Assembly (NCBI RefSeq): GCF_011075055.1
Contig: NC_058139.1
Span: 18,063,584 to 18,127,583 of the forward strand
DNA length: 64,000 bases
Direction of reading: 5' to 3'
Source of the DNA: Mangifera indica
Taxonomy: Eukaryota; Streptophyta; Magnoliopsida; Sapindales; Anacardiaceae
Part shown: positions 24,787 through 36,814 of the stretch, piece by piece
Layout: each line of letters begins with the position of its first letter
Numbering within the stretch: the stretch's first letter is position 1
Notes under the pieces: model-generated
The model's input: the letters and a program-made list of their open reading frames with translations, nothing else
Database searches by the model: none
What the model was told of the DNA's origin: nothing
Made by a program: the position numbers and the translations under genes

Positions 24787-25020
24787 ATTATTGATATTAT
24801 CGATAGATATAAAATGGATATATCATATGCACAGGTATGAAAGGCAAGAAATTGCTCATAACAAGCATTGAAGGGCACATTGGAAAAGTCATTTATGTTT
24901 GTTACTAGATTATTGCTACAATTTAGTGTATTGCAATTTGGGAATTGTGATGCATAAAGAAACAAAAGAGCAGTAACGATTTAAATGCTTTGGTGGTCGA
25001 CGATGTTGTGGCAAAGGAGG

Positions 25021-26560
25021 AGGGAAATGAATTTACGAGATGATTTCACTTCATAGGAGAAGAGTAGGAGTTTTTTATAATGAGCTTTCTTAGAGTGAAG
25101 ATGGTGACAAAGATGTTAGAAAAATGAGAAGGGTTAACAATGGTTTGGAGTTGAGAAGTGGTACAATTTTTGGACTCATTAAGTGAGAGAGGAAAGAGGA
25201 GATGGATAAGTCGGGTGAGTCGAGTTTACAAGTTTGATTACGATTTGAAAGATACACCAAAATTAATTGGTGTTTCTTTTCTAAAGTTTGGTTTAGGTTC
25301 AGGTTTTCTTCATTTTTCATTCCAAAAATGGCATTTCATAGAGCTCTTTCATTATTTGTGCATGGATTTGAATTACCGCATGTGAGTCAACTGATTGAAA
25401 ACATGAAACTCAAAAAATTCAAATCGCATTAAAAAAAAAAATTAAAGTCACCTTCACTACGACATTGTCAACTACTAAAGGAGAGGATTGCCAATGCCAA
25501 AATATCAAGCCAAAAGAGTGAATCTCTCATTCATTTTTCATTGGAAAAAACTCAATAGAGATTAAATATCATAAGGGAAGGAGACGGTGTACAAGATGGA
25601 GACTACAACTAAGAGAATTAGTCAAAAGAACCATCACTGTAAAGAGAGAATACAATTGTGAGGGTATCGCTAAAATTTTTTGAAAGATAAAGGGTGGTTG
25701 TACTGAGAAAAAATAAAACCCTGGCAAGGAAAAAAATTAGTTTTCAAAACTAAGTTGGGAAAAATGTCGGTTTCTATAACTATGCTGAAAAAAAGGATAA
25801 TTTTTTTTTTTTAATATTACTAAATACAAGAACAATGAAACTTTTATTATTAATAAATTTCACTGACAGTAACAATTGACAAGTAATATTTGGATTTTAA
25901 AAAATTAAAAGATGAAACTTTATCAATGAACTAAACCTTAAGTAGGAATAATTCTTTTGGCCAATAAAATAATTATTAATCAAAAGTATATTACACTTTG
26001 GGAAATTAAATTAATTAGCTTAAACATTAGGGGTCTGAGTGAAATCGCTCTAAAAGTTAAAGATTAAGCAACAATGCTTTATTTATCAAAAATAACTAAA
26101 ATGCCCTTGTATATATCATCTCTGCTCTTGTTTGAATCATTTTATTGTTAGGATTATTCTGATTTGATGAAGATTTTGAGCGTTGAATATTTAAGGTTTC
26201 AGGTTTTAACAATGCATAAAATGTGTTGATTTTTGTTTGTTTTGATCGATTTTTTAGGGCTATTATGTTATAAGATGTGTAGATTTAATTTTTGTTGAAA
26301 TTAGAGACTACAATGATGATTTTTGGCCAAAAATGGTTTAGTTTGATCGGAGATCCGCCCCAAAGGACCTCGAGATTCCCCAGGGAAAATAAAATCTTTC
26401 TTGAGTTGGAACAACATCACGTGGGCAAGGGAGAATGCGATTTTTGAAATAGTAAAGACCTAGGAGATGATGGGGAAACCTCGGGGGGGAACAGTAACCA
26501 AGGCATGCCCAGAGGGAACTCGAGGGAGAGGAAAAAATTGATTTTTTGAGCTCTATATCA
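25021..26560. other. gene-free stretch between the two MULE relics
   Basis: Two overlapping frames of about 75 codons near 25090-25385 on opposite strands show no family motif. A GC-richer patch at 26340-26520 is unexplained. The 5' end and terminal inverted repeat of the second MULE should lie here, but I could not identify them by eye. Confidence 0.4.
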
Positions 26561-26563
26561 ATG

Positions 26564-26750
26564 TTCTTAATTTATTTAGATTCTCTCAAAATCCAAATTT
26601 GTCTTATCATTCTTAATATTCAAATTACACTATGCCAAAATGTGTTTCATAACAATATTCTTAATTTATTTAAATTCTCTCAAAATCCAAAATTGTCTTA
26701 TCTTTCTTAATATTCAAATTACACTATCTCTTTAAAATCCTCTTCAAGGT
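26564..26750. repeat. 94-bp tandem duplication
   Basis: TTCTTAATTTATTTAxATTC starts at 26564 and again at 26658. The following text (CTCTCAAAATCC, then TTAATATTCAAATTACACTA) is shared with a few changes. Confidence 0.75.
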
Positions 26751-27105
26751 GACGGGAATTATGTTAGTCCATTTTTTGATAATATCCCCACTGATCCATT
26801 CAAATAACTAATCGATTTTCTTTCACAACCTTCAACAACATCAAGTGGTAGAAGATTGGTGCGAAAGCAGAAGCTGTAAAAATTGGTGACATTTTTAGAA
26901 ATAAAAAAACATTTAAAAGATACAGTGGCTCAATTTGCAGTGGAGAAAGGATTCCAATACAAAGTGGCCAAGTCAAACACGGAGAGATGGAAGATTAAGT
27001 GCATTGATGAGAAATGCGAATGGTATCTATAAAAAAGAAGAATAAAACCAAGTGATGTATTCTAAATCCATTCTATGAATCCCATGCACACATGTCAAGA
27101 GATTA

Positions 27106-28101
27106 TGGTGCATTTTCCGTCAAACAATGCAACAAACATCTAAAGAGCAAAATTTGTTTTCACTGTTTATTTGGTATGTGCAGTTTTTTTGTTCTTGCAA
27201 TTTAACCAACCAAATCAACTTTAAATACAACTGAATTCATTTCATCATAATCACAGCACAATGAATTTTCTTTCAAGCTATAAATGTACACAATTGGTAC
27301 AGAATAAGACAATCAAAATAAAGTAGAATGTTGTAGCAGAAATGATAATTATGTTACAACTCTCTGTCATAGGATTGAAAACCCTTCACATGCATGCAAT
27401 TTGGATTCTAAGGAGCATAATAATAAAAACCAATGCATAAAGGAAAGAGATTTACCAACCTTGGGGTCTTCCACCACCCATCTCCACAAAAAATGATTGG
27501 ATAAAGGAAATATAAGTGAAAGCTTCAAAACACTTCACAAAGATTTCATTATCTTTTTAAAGAAAACAACCTCCCCAAAACTTTACAAATGAAGGCCCAT
27601 CCCTTTATATAAAAAAGGGTAGCTGCAAGATCTAATAAGAGTTAACAAAATCAACTAAAATTACATGAATTAAGCTAAGCCTTTCATTCTAAATTAAGCC
27701 CATACTTATTAATTAGCTAAAGATAAAAAGGTTAGTTACTTTTTCCTTAACTTTAGAAATTACGTTTCCTAACTATAACAATCAATCTGTCATCTTGTTA
27801 CAAGTTACCTAAACACACAAAATAGGCTCTTTAGGCTTTAAAATGATGCTTTGATGGTTGGGCCTTGATAAATCTCCTCATGAAGCTTTCTTTTGGGCTA
27901 ATGAGACCAAGTTATTCTTTTGGACCTTAGGTGTATGCAATAATACTATACCCAAAAGTGGATTTGGGCCAAAAATGAATAAATTTGATGTCCTTGAGTT
28001 AGTGCATTACTGGACATTCATTCTCTTTAGCTTAATGGGCAGCAAGTAAGGTTGATGAAGACTTAAAAGCTAGAATTGGAGAGATGGCCAAATATACATC
28101 A
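27106..28101 (-). repeat. 3' LTR of element A (left copy)
   Basis: 996 bases, starts TGGTGCATTT and ends ATATACATCA. It aligns along its length with 30034-31032. The open frame at 27858-28049 is non-coding LTR text that also appears in the other copy. A purine run (AAGGAGGA on the minus strand, 28102-28110) next to it is the likely polypurine tract. Confidence 0.88.
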
Positions 28102-29626
28102 TCCTCCTTAAGTAGCAAAGGATTTGCCCTCAAATCCTCAAAAGGGTTATCCTCTACTTGCTGACCATGCATAAAAAAGCTCTCTCTCTTGATTTCTTTT
28201 CCCTTGATAGCCTTATGAACTTGTTTTGGGCTAAGAGGAGTTAAAGTGATAGTCTTGCCATTGAATTTAAAGGAGTAAGTGTTCTTTTTGTTATCATGTT
28301 TCATTTCCCTATCAAATTGTCAAGGTCTTTCCAATAACAAGTGACAAGTATCTATATGAATCATATCATATAAAATTTCATCATTATAATACTTGCCAAT
28401 GGAGAAAAAAATAAGCATTTGCCTTACAACTTATAGGTTGGTTCTATTACTCCACATTGTAGTTTGTATGGTTGATAATCTAAGTTTGTCAACTACAGTG
28501 GATGAGGCCATGTTTACACAACTTCTACTATTAATAATTAAAAAACACAGTTTACCTCCATGGTGCACCTTGATTGAAAAATGTAGAGTTTTTACTTTTC
28601 ATGAAAAAGAGGCTTGGCATGCAAAATTTTCCTAATAACTAGCAACTATTCTTCATCAGCTCCTTGTAGAATTTCTTCTTCTTCTTCTTGAAAAGACTCC
28701 TCAATGGCTTGAATCTCCATTAAGGATAAAACTCTCCTATTAAGGCATTCAAATTGGAAATGTCCATAGCCTTGGCATTTAAAGCACTTTTTGTTGGAGA
28801 GGTTGGTCTTCACTATTTTAGGCTTCTCTTTACTTGTTTTTATCGTCTTTTCCTTGCCTTTCTCTTTGGAGGAAGAATCGATAGCTTTTGTGTAGGATGG
28901 GGAACCTTTATGGAAGGTAGTTTTCTTGGTAAAAAATATGTTTTTGTTAAATGATATCCCTTTAAAGAGTGGCTTGGAAACTGTGGGCTTCAGGGCCTTC
29001 TTTTACTTTTCAACCTTAATGGCCAACTTGTATACATCTTCAAAAGTGCAATAAGGTTGTAATTCCACCAGATTAGCAATGTCTTGGTTCAATCCACCAA
29101 GAAATCTTGCAATTGTTTGCTCTTTAACCTTTGATAGCTCACTTCTCATCATTAACTTCTCAAATACTCTAATATAGTGCTCAACACTATCACTTCCTTG
29201 CTTCAAAGTATGCAACTAGAGGTATAGATCTTATCTATGGTTTTTAGAACAGAATCTCCTATTTATAAGCTTCTTAAGTTTTTCCCAAAATCTAACGTTT
29301 TCTATATCGTTTTTTTCCCTTTGTTTCTTAAGTTTTTCCCACCACAAGGATGTATAATCCTTGAATTTTAACATGGCTAGTTTGCATTTATGCTCATTCA
29401 AGTAGTTCTTGAATTCGAATACCCTTTCAATGGAATAGAGCCAATCAATAAAGTCATTCAGAGTTATACTTTTATCAAGTTCTAGAATCTCAATTTTTAG
29501 GCCTTTATCATTATCATTATTCCTCCTTGGTGGTCGTTCATGTTCTTCATCACTTGAACCATTAGGGAGAATTAATTTCTCTCCATGATGTCTAAGAGGA
29601 AAAGGAAAAGGTCTATTGTGTCTCAT
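28102..29626 (-). pseudogene. Gag and Pol-remnant of element A
   Basis: Reading from 29626 down: an acidic N-terminus, then Gag text (FIDWLYSIERVFEF, YTSLWWEKLKKQR), a broken join near 29225, then IARFLGGLNQDIANLVELQ and KLAIKVEK down to 29003. Near 28770 comes a zinc-knuckle-like GYGHFQFECL. At 28304-28110 a protease-linker piece (YSFKFNGKTITLTPLSPKQ) runs straight into a C-terminal Pol tail. Several stops break the frame. No polymerase or integrase core is present, so the product could not support transposition by itself. Confidence 0.8.
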
Positions 29627-30019
29627 TAGATGATGTTGTAGGGTTGGTTATGGCAGAGGTAGGGTTTGGTTTAATGGGCAAGTTACTTGGTTTTTAGTGA
29701 TAGCCAAGTCTTTAATCAATTACATCATTTGAGTCATTTAGGTTCTAAATTTATTCTTGAGTTCTTGGATTTCTCCTTCCAATCTTTTTTGGCCAAACTC
29801 CCAAGGGTATAGAGGTGAAAAGGAGAAGGATGAAGTTCTCTTGTAAGACATTTTTGGTAGTGACTGGTTTGTGAAGGCTAATGGTTAAAAGTGTTTAAGG
29901 GTGGGGTGAGTATTGGTAAATGCTTAAGCAAAATTAAGGTTTTGTGAACAGTAATTTTTTATTATGAACAGTTGCTTTAGGAAGAAGATTACAGTTAACA
30001 AATCACAAAAACAACCTAG

Positions 30020-30031
30020 GCTCTGATACCA
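30020..30031 (-). promoter_or_regulatory. primer-binding site of element A
   Basis: On the minus strand this reads TGGTATCAGAGC, identical to that of the chromovirus, two bases inside the 5' LTR. Confidence 0.88.
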
Positions 30032-30033
30032 AA

Positions 30034-31032
30034 TGGTGTATTTCCTATCAAACAATGCAATAGACATCCAAATAGCAAAATCAGTTTTTACTGTTCATTT
30101 GGTATGTGCAATTTTTTTGTTCTTGCAATTCAACCAACCAAATCAACTTCAAATCCAACCGAATTCATTTCATCATAATCACAATACAATAAACTTTCTT
30201 TCAAACTCTGGACATACACAATTGGTATAGAATAAAACAATCAAAATACAAATAGAATGCAATGGCAAAAATGGTAATTATGCTACAACTCTCTATCATA
30301 AGATTGAAAACCCTTCACATGCATGCAATTTGGATTCTAAGGAACACAATAATGAAAACTAAGGCATAAAGGAAAGAGATCCACTAACCTTGGGGCTTTC
30401 CACCACCAATCTCCATTAAAGATAATTGGATAAAGGAAAGATAAGTGAAAACTTCAAAGTACTTCACAAAGATTTCATTATCTTTTAAAAAAAAAACAAG
30501 CTCCTCGAAACTTTACAAATGAAGGCTCACCCCTTTATATAAAAAAGGGTGGCTGTAAGATCTAACAAGATTTAACAAAATCAACTAAAATTACATGAAT
30601 TAAGCTAAGCCTTTCATTCTAAATTAAACCCATACCTATTAATTAGTTAAAGACAAAAAGGTTAGTTGTTTTTTCCTTAACTTTAGAAATTATGTTTCCT
30701 AACTAAATCAACCAATCTCTCATCTAGTTACAAGTCAACTAAACACACAAAATGGGCTCTTTGGGCTTCAAAATGATGCTTGGATGGATGGGCCTTAATA
30801 AATCTCCTAATTGAAGCTTTCTTTTGGGCCAATGAGACTAATTTATTCACTTGGACCTTAGGTGTATACAATGATACTATACCTAAAAGTGGATTTGGAC
30901 CAAAAGTGAAGAAATTTGATATCTTTAAGTTGGTGCATTGTTGGACATTCATTCTCCTTAGCTTCTTAGGTGACAAGTGGGGTTGATGAAGGCTTGGAAG
31001 CCGAAATTAGAGAGGTAGCCAAATATACATCA
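30034..31032 (-). repeat. 5' LTR of element A (right copy)
   Basis: 999 bases, starts TGGTGTATTT and ends ATATACATCA. It differs from the left copy at many scattered positions, so this insertion is clearly older than the chromovirus at 4943-11076. Confidence 0.88.
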
Positions 31033-32208
31033 GATTAGATAAAGTCACACATAAGCAAGTTAGGGCTTGAGTTTTAGGTCAACCAATAAAGTTGAAGTTC
31101 TTGTTGATTAATCATATATATCAGCCTAAGGAGATCTTTATTGAATCGCCAATAGATATAAAATTGATATATTATATTCACAGGCTTGGTAGGCAAAGAA
31201 TTAGACAATGTAGTTATTAAAAGGCTAACTAGAAGAGTTATTTATGCTCTTATCAGATTATTACTATAATTTAAAGTTTGCTAATCTAGGTATTGTGACA
31301 TATATACAAATAAATGAGGAGTATCGCTTTTATGGCATTGGGTTGTTCCATCCTTATATTTTGATGATATCTTCAACCGATTATTTGCATTGACATTATT
31401 TTTTAAAAAGGTCAATATCTTAGACATTTATTTCTTGTCATAACCCTAGATGGTAATAACCAAATCTACCCAATAGTTTTTAGCATTGGACAAAAGAAAG
31501 ATCATTCAACATGGTGTTAGTTTTGACAAAACTTAAAGATTGCATCAGCAAAATGTCATGTAACACCCACAGGTAAACCCAAAGGCATTTCAATCTTCTT
31601 CTCCAGTTTATATTCAATGATTAATGATTTTTTAGAGGTACAAGCCTATATATGTAGACATACACAGTCTTGTATAGTCATTAGAAAGTCAAACTTTTAA
31701 ATTGGATTATAATCCCAATATAATAGGAAGTTATTCTAGTTATGCAACTTGATATACAATTGTGTATAACCTATACATGCTCGTGTATCGCATCTTGAAA
31801 TTAAAATAAAAACGAGATCAACCCTAATTCTTTTAATTCTTTGCATACACCAGTCGCATAGATTGAGAAAGCGGAGAGGGAAGAGTTTTATGGTCATCGA
31901 AGAAGCCATTGTTGATCACCAGAGACATCATTGTTGCGTAAGAGAGAAAAAAGATCATTGGAAGCCAAGTAAATGATGCAGCTTCCCTTGTTTGATCATG
32001 AAATTTTAAGAGTTTTATTGTTAAACACATGATCTAGGGTTGTCTAGACATAACAGTGATAATCTATATGATGTATTTGATTTTGTATGCAATTATGATA
32101 AGTTATATATGCATGTCTAGTCTTTTGATTGTATGAAAGTGTGGAATTAGGGTTTATATTCATATGAGTAGTGATGTGGACATATGTCCTTGCATGTGTG
32201 AGATGGAT

Positions 32209-32686
32209 TGATGCGAACCTTGACGATATGACGTAAGACCCACGTTCAAGAAGATATTTTACTCAGGATTGAATCGGTTTCATCACTTAGATGACCTTTG
32301 ACCCGAATTGATATAGAATCGAATGAACTTTGGTATCATCAATAATGAATGCCATAAGATGAATCTTGATAAATGCAAAAGGTTGGTAATTCAATAGTAG
32401 GTAAGCTATGCAAAAAGTTGGCCAAAAATTCTTTATTCATGATAAAAAATTAAGTTTACATTGTGTCAACTTAATCCTAAAACTACCGATGACCCAATAG
32501 ACTTCCAAACTTCCCAAGCCCATTACCTAATTAACTACCTAAAACTCTAATTAAAATGTAATATGACAATTGGATCCATTAAAGTCTAGCCCAATCACCT
32601 TCTTAGCTCTACTCCTCGTAGTTGGCTCAATCGAAATGTGTAGCGAATCTCCTTGATGGCTCAATGCTCCCACAATGCCTCTATCA
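32209..32686 (-). repeat. 3' LTR of element B, with internal deletion
   Basis: 478 bases, starts TGATGCGAACC and ends CTCTATCA. Compared with 39382-40217, a block of about 355 bases between GTCTAGCCC..TCAC and CTTCTTAGCTC is missing. In the long copy a CAC is present at both edges of that block, which suggests loss by slippage or recombination between tiny direct repeats. Confidence 0.85.
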
Positions 32687-35600
32687 TTCCTTCCCTCTTG
32701 AGAAGGATTTGCCCTCAAATCTACATCATCAAATGGAGATAGGTCAGAAACATTAAAAGTAACACTTATATTATATTCACCTAAAAGATCCAGTCTGCAG
32801 GTATTATCATTGATACGTTCAAGCACTTGAAATGGACCATCACCCCTCAAGTGTAACTTAGATTTCCGTTGGGATAGAAATCATTCCTTCTATATGTGCG
32901 CCCAAACCTAATCACTTGGTTGGAATACCACCAGGTGTCTTCCTTTATTAGCTTGTTTGGCATATTGTTTAGTTCTTCTCTCAATATTTTGCCTAACTTT
33001 CTCATGAAGTTGTCGAACTAATTTTGCCTTTGTTTTATTGTCAAACTGGTACGTTCCTCAACAAGCAAAGGTAACAAGTCGAAATGTGTAAGTGGATTAA
33101 AACCATAAATAACTTCAAAAGGTGAATAATTAGTAGATATATACACAACCCTATTATATGCAAATTCTACATGTGGTAAATCCTCCCAAGTTCTCAAGTT
33201 CTTTTCTAACACAGCACGTAATAACTAAGATAAAGTTCTGTTAACTATTTCTATTTATCCATTCGTCTGTGGGTGAAACGTTGTAGAAAATGATAATTTA
33301 GTACCTAACTTACCCCATAATACCTTCTAGAAGTGGGTTAAGAACTTCACATCATGATCAGATACAAAACTTTTTGGAACTTTATGCAGACATATGATCT
33401 CCATGAAGAACAAATCAGTAATGTAAGTTGCATCATATATGGCCACCCTCTTTTTATGACATAAAATAAATTGTGTCATCTATGAAAACCTATCAACCAT
33501 GACAAAAACCGAATCACTACCCTTCTTAGACCTAGGTAACCCTAAAACAAAGTCTATAGAAATATCCTCCTAAGGTACAGTAGGTATAGGTAAAGGTGTA
33601 TATAAACCATAGGGTAAAACTCTAGACTTGGCCTACTTATACTTAATGCAATGAGTACAAATATGTTCTGCATCTCGTTTCATATGTGGCCAAAAGAAAC
33701 GCTCTTATAGTACATCTAAAGTCTTAGCTATACCAAAATGACCAATTAATCCACCCCTTCATGTGTTTCCCGCACAAGCAATTCATACAAAGAATTCTTA
33801 GGCACACATAATCTATTTTCTCGAAATAAATAACCATTATGCCTATAAAACTTACCAAATATAGTTTTCCCACAAGCTTCATAAATACTAGAAAAGTCAT
33901 AATCATTCACATACAAATTCTTCACATACTCAAAACCATGTAACTTAGTATCTATAATCGAGATTAGAGTATACTTGCGTGATAACGCATCTGCCACAAC
34001 ATTTTCCTTGCCTTGCTTGTAATTAATGACATAAGGAAAAATTTCAATGTATTCAACCCACCTCACATGTCTCTTATTCAACTTACCTTGTCCCTTTAGA
34101 TGTTCTAAGGACTCAAGATCTATCCTGATGACGAACTCGTATAGCCAAAGGTAATGCTGCCACATCTTCAACGCTCTTACCAAAGCATACAACTCTTTGT
34201 CATAAGAAAGGTAGTTCAAAGTAGGCTCATTGAGTTTCTCACTAAAATAGGTTATGGGCTTGTTTTCCGGCATCAAAACAATTCCAATACCTATACCTGA
34301 AACATCACACTCAAGCTCAAATGGTTTAGAAAAATCAGGCAAAACAAGTAAAGGTAAAAAACTTAACTTATCTTTAATTAATGCAAATGCACACTCTTGT
34401 TCCTCAGCCCACCTAAACCGTACATTCTTTTTAATAACTTTAGTTAATGGTGTCACTAGTGTACTAAAGTCTTGTATAAATCTCTTATAAAAACTATCTA
34501 AACCATGGAAACTCTTAACCTTGGCCACGAAAGTAGGTGTCGACTATTCTCAAATACCCTTAACCTTCTCCTTATCAACATTAATCCCCTTAGATGAAAC
34601 AACAAATCCAAACAACACAACTTGGCTAGTGCAAAAGGAACATTTCTTAAGACTACCAAATAGCCCCTTTTTCCTAAGCATAAGCAAAACATCACGCATG
34701 TGTCCTATATGCTCATCTAGACTACGACTATAAAAGAGAATATTATCAAAATAAATGACTACAAACTTGCCTATAGTGCACATTAGACATGGTTCATTAA
34801 TCTCATAAATATACTAGGCGTGTTAGTAAGCCCAAATGGCATTACCAACCATTCATATAGTGTATACTTGGTTTTAAATGTAGTTTTCCATTCATCACCT
34901 GCTTTCATCCTAATTTGATGATACCTACTTTTCAAATCAATTTTCGAAAAAAATACATGATTCATGCAACTCATCGAGCATATCATCTAACCTAGGTATG
35001 GGATAAAGATATTTTACAATTATTTTTTTGATGGCTCAATAGTCAACACATATTTTCCACGTTTCATCCTTCTTAAGTATTAGAATCATTGGTACAATAC
35101 ATGGACTCAAGCTCTCTTTCACGTATCCCTTCTTTAGTAACTCCTCTACATGCCTTCAAAGCTCTTTTGTCTCATCAAGAATACTTCTATAGGCTGATCA
35201 GTTGGGTATCGCTACTCCAAGTATGAAGTCGATTTGATGCTCGATCCCATGAATTAAAGGTAGTCTATCGAGAATCTCCTTAAGAAATACATCTTCAAAC
35301 TCTTACAAAAGAGAAACAAATAAAATAGAAAGAGAATTGTTAGCATTAGTGAAAGATAAAAAGTTTTCCTTGTAAACTAACAATAATGGACATTGTTTAG
35401 TCACAAGAGTAGCCCTCACATCAATCATCTTCCTATAAAAACTCTTTTTTTTTGCTTCTTATTTTCTCTCATGTTTTTTCTTTCATGGTCGAATCTGACC
35501 TTTTTTTTCTTCTCTCCTCTTTTCGGTGTTACTTTTTCTTCGCTCATCTTTAGTCATATTTTCTCTTCTTTTGTTTTTGCTCTTACTTTCTTTTTTTTAT

Positions 35601-35831
35601 TCATTCATCTTTCTTCTCCTCACTTGATCCTCATAAACCTGTTTTGGTGACAATGGTACAAGTGTGATGAGTTTATTGCTCATCATGAAAGAGTATCTGT
35701 TTTTTATTCCATCTTATGTCTTCTTTCTATCATACTGTCATGGTCTCCTTAACAAGATGTGTCCAACATGCATAGGTACTACATCACACAACACGTCATC
35801 TTGATACCTACCCATAAACAAGGCCACCACC

Positions 35832-36814
35832 TAGACCTGGCCACGATTCATGAACCGTCGGTTTCGGTTCAGAACCGCCAATTCACGGTTCGAAAATATA
35901 AGGACCCTGAACTGAAACCATAACAAGACGGTTCGTCCACGGTTCGGAACCATTGGTTCCGGTTTATGGCCTCGGTTCAGAACCGATGGTTTCGGTTCGA
36001 AACCGATGGTTTCGGTTCGAAACCGATATTGAACCGTCAATTCTAATACATTCTATAATTTCCACTACTTGTTATTTTTTGATAATAAATAAAATTAATT
36101 ATATAAATAAATTATATGATTAATTATAAAAGATAATAAAAAAATAATAAATAAAATTAATTATAGAAATAAATTCTATAATTAATTATGAATTGTATAA
36201 AAAAAATTGAAATTGAAATTAATAAAAAATTAAGAAAGAATTTAATTAAATTTAAGAAAAATTGATTGAATTGAAAGATTGAGAGAATATTAAGATTTTA
36301 AAGAATGAGAATGAGAGTTTGAAAGATTGAGTGAGAGAGTAGAGAGATTGAGATTTGAGAGAATAGAATTTAAATGGATATATATAGAAAAAAACTTTTT
36401 TGAAAAAAATTAGAAATAGGGGGGTGAATTGAAATGCCAAAAATTGCAGGGGACGTCCCCGCAACTTCACTGAAAATTGCAGGGGACCGTTGGTCCCCTG
36501 CAATTTTTCCTTCAAAAGGCAACGATTCCCTGCACAGGGAACCGTTGCCTTTTTAAATAAAATTAAAAAAAAAATCAAAAAAATTTCAAAAAAATTTCAA
36601 AATTTTTCCAGTTAAGTACAGTAAACCCCCGGTTCATAAACCGGTGTGAACCGGTGGTTCTACGGTTCCAATTTATGTGAACCAAAACCGAACCGTAGAG
36701 CCACGGTTTCGGTTCTGGTTCAGTCCGGTTTCGGGTCTGTCGGTTCCGGTTTCAGGTTTATACCGGCCGGTTTCGGTCCGATTCACGGGCCAAAACGGCC
36801 CGTGGCCAAGTCTA
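35832..36814. mobile_element. non-autonomous hAT element
   Basis: 983 bases flanked by an exact 8-base target duplication CCACCACC (35824-35831 and 36815-36822), the length typical of hAT. The ends are inverted repeats: TAGACCTGGCCACG on the left and, reverse-complemented, TAGACTTGGCCACG on the right. Both subterminal regions are crowded with CGGTTC or its complement GAACCG, at least fifteen in all. This is the kind of clustered motif hAT transposases bind. No transposase is encoded; open frames at 35831-36040 and 36252-36578 are low-complexity. It interrupts the protease part of element B. Confidence 0.9.
36473..36553. repeat. two adjacent perfect hairpins inside the hAT element
   Basis: Hairpin 1 has a 16-base perfect stem (36473-36488 with 36492-36507) and a 3-base loop. 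Hairpin 2 pairs AAAAGGCAACG (36514-36524) with CGTTGCCTTTT (36543-36553), with an inner TTCCCTG/CAGGGAA stem. They lie just before the right subterminal motif cluster. Confidence 0.85.

Larger units (their letters stand above)
20690..25020 (+). pseudogene. Mutator-like (MULE) transposase relic, copy 1
   Basis: Fragments of a MULE transposase N-terminal half on the plus strand. From about 20695 there is a PB1-like start (VRYEGE, then KGQQIVIRIPKNMTLEGLI). At 21040-21370 comes an acidic stretch ending in FDWDEMDDIPINEL. At 21530-21780 is the MuDR-type DNA-binding region (YFEV.. ELHCIETNYTCL.. SHYRQVGARAL). The frame then breaks off at an insertion (21852-24786) and resumes at 24787 with IIDRYKMDISYAQ-like and LLLDYCYNL..NLGIVMH text, fading near 25020. 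Many stops and frame changes. The catalytic core is missing. It parallels copy 2 (26860 onward) closely enough to be the same family. Confidence 0.65.
27101..31037 (-). mobile_element. internally deleted Ty3/gypsy element (element A)
   Basis: The target-site duplication is GATTA (27101-27105 and 31033-31037). LTRs are 27106-28101 and 30034-31032, about 1 kb each and visibly diverged. The 1.9-kb interior on the minus strand has the primer-binding site, a Gag relic and a short protease-linker remnant, which joins directly to a tail like the end of integrase (FEDLRANPLLLKEDD; compare DLRANPSQEGRND in the element at 32209-40217). Reverse transcriptase, RNase H and integrase core are absent. This is an internal deletion derivative that could only have moved with help. 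It sits inside MULE copy 2 and so is younger than it. Confidence 0.9.

Noticed and set aside
25090..25385. Opposed 75-codon frames
   Set aside because: No motif, AT-rich, overlapping on both strands, with no splice context.
27858..30986. Similar 63- and 68-codon frames (FFWANET..) as a gene family
   Set aside because: They are the same piece of the two LTRs of element A and are not translated parts of any element protein.
36252..36578. 108-codon minus-strand frame
   Set aside because: Crosses the hairpins and AT-rich interior of the hAT element; no transposase motif.
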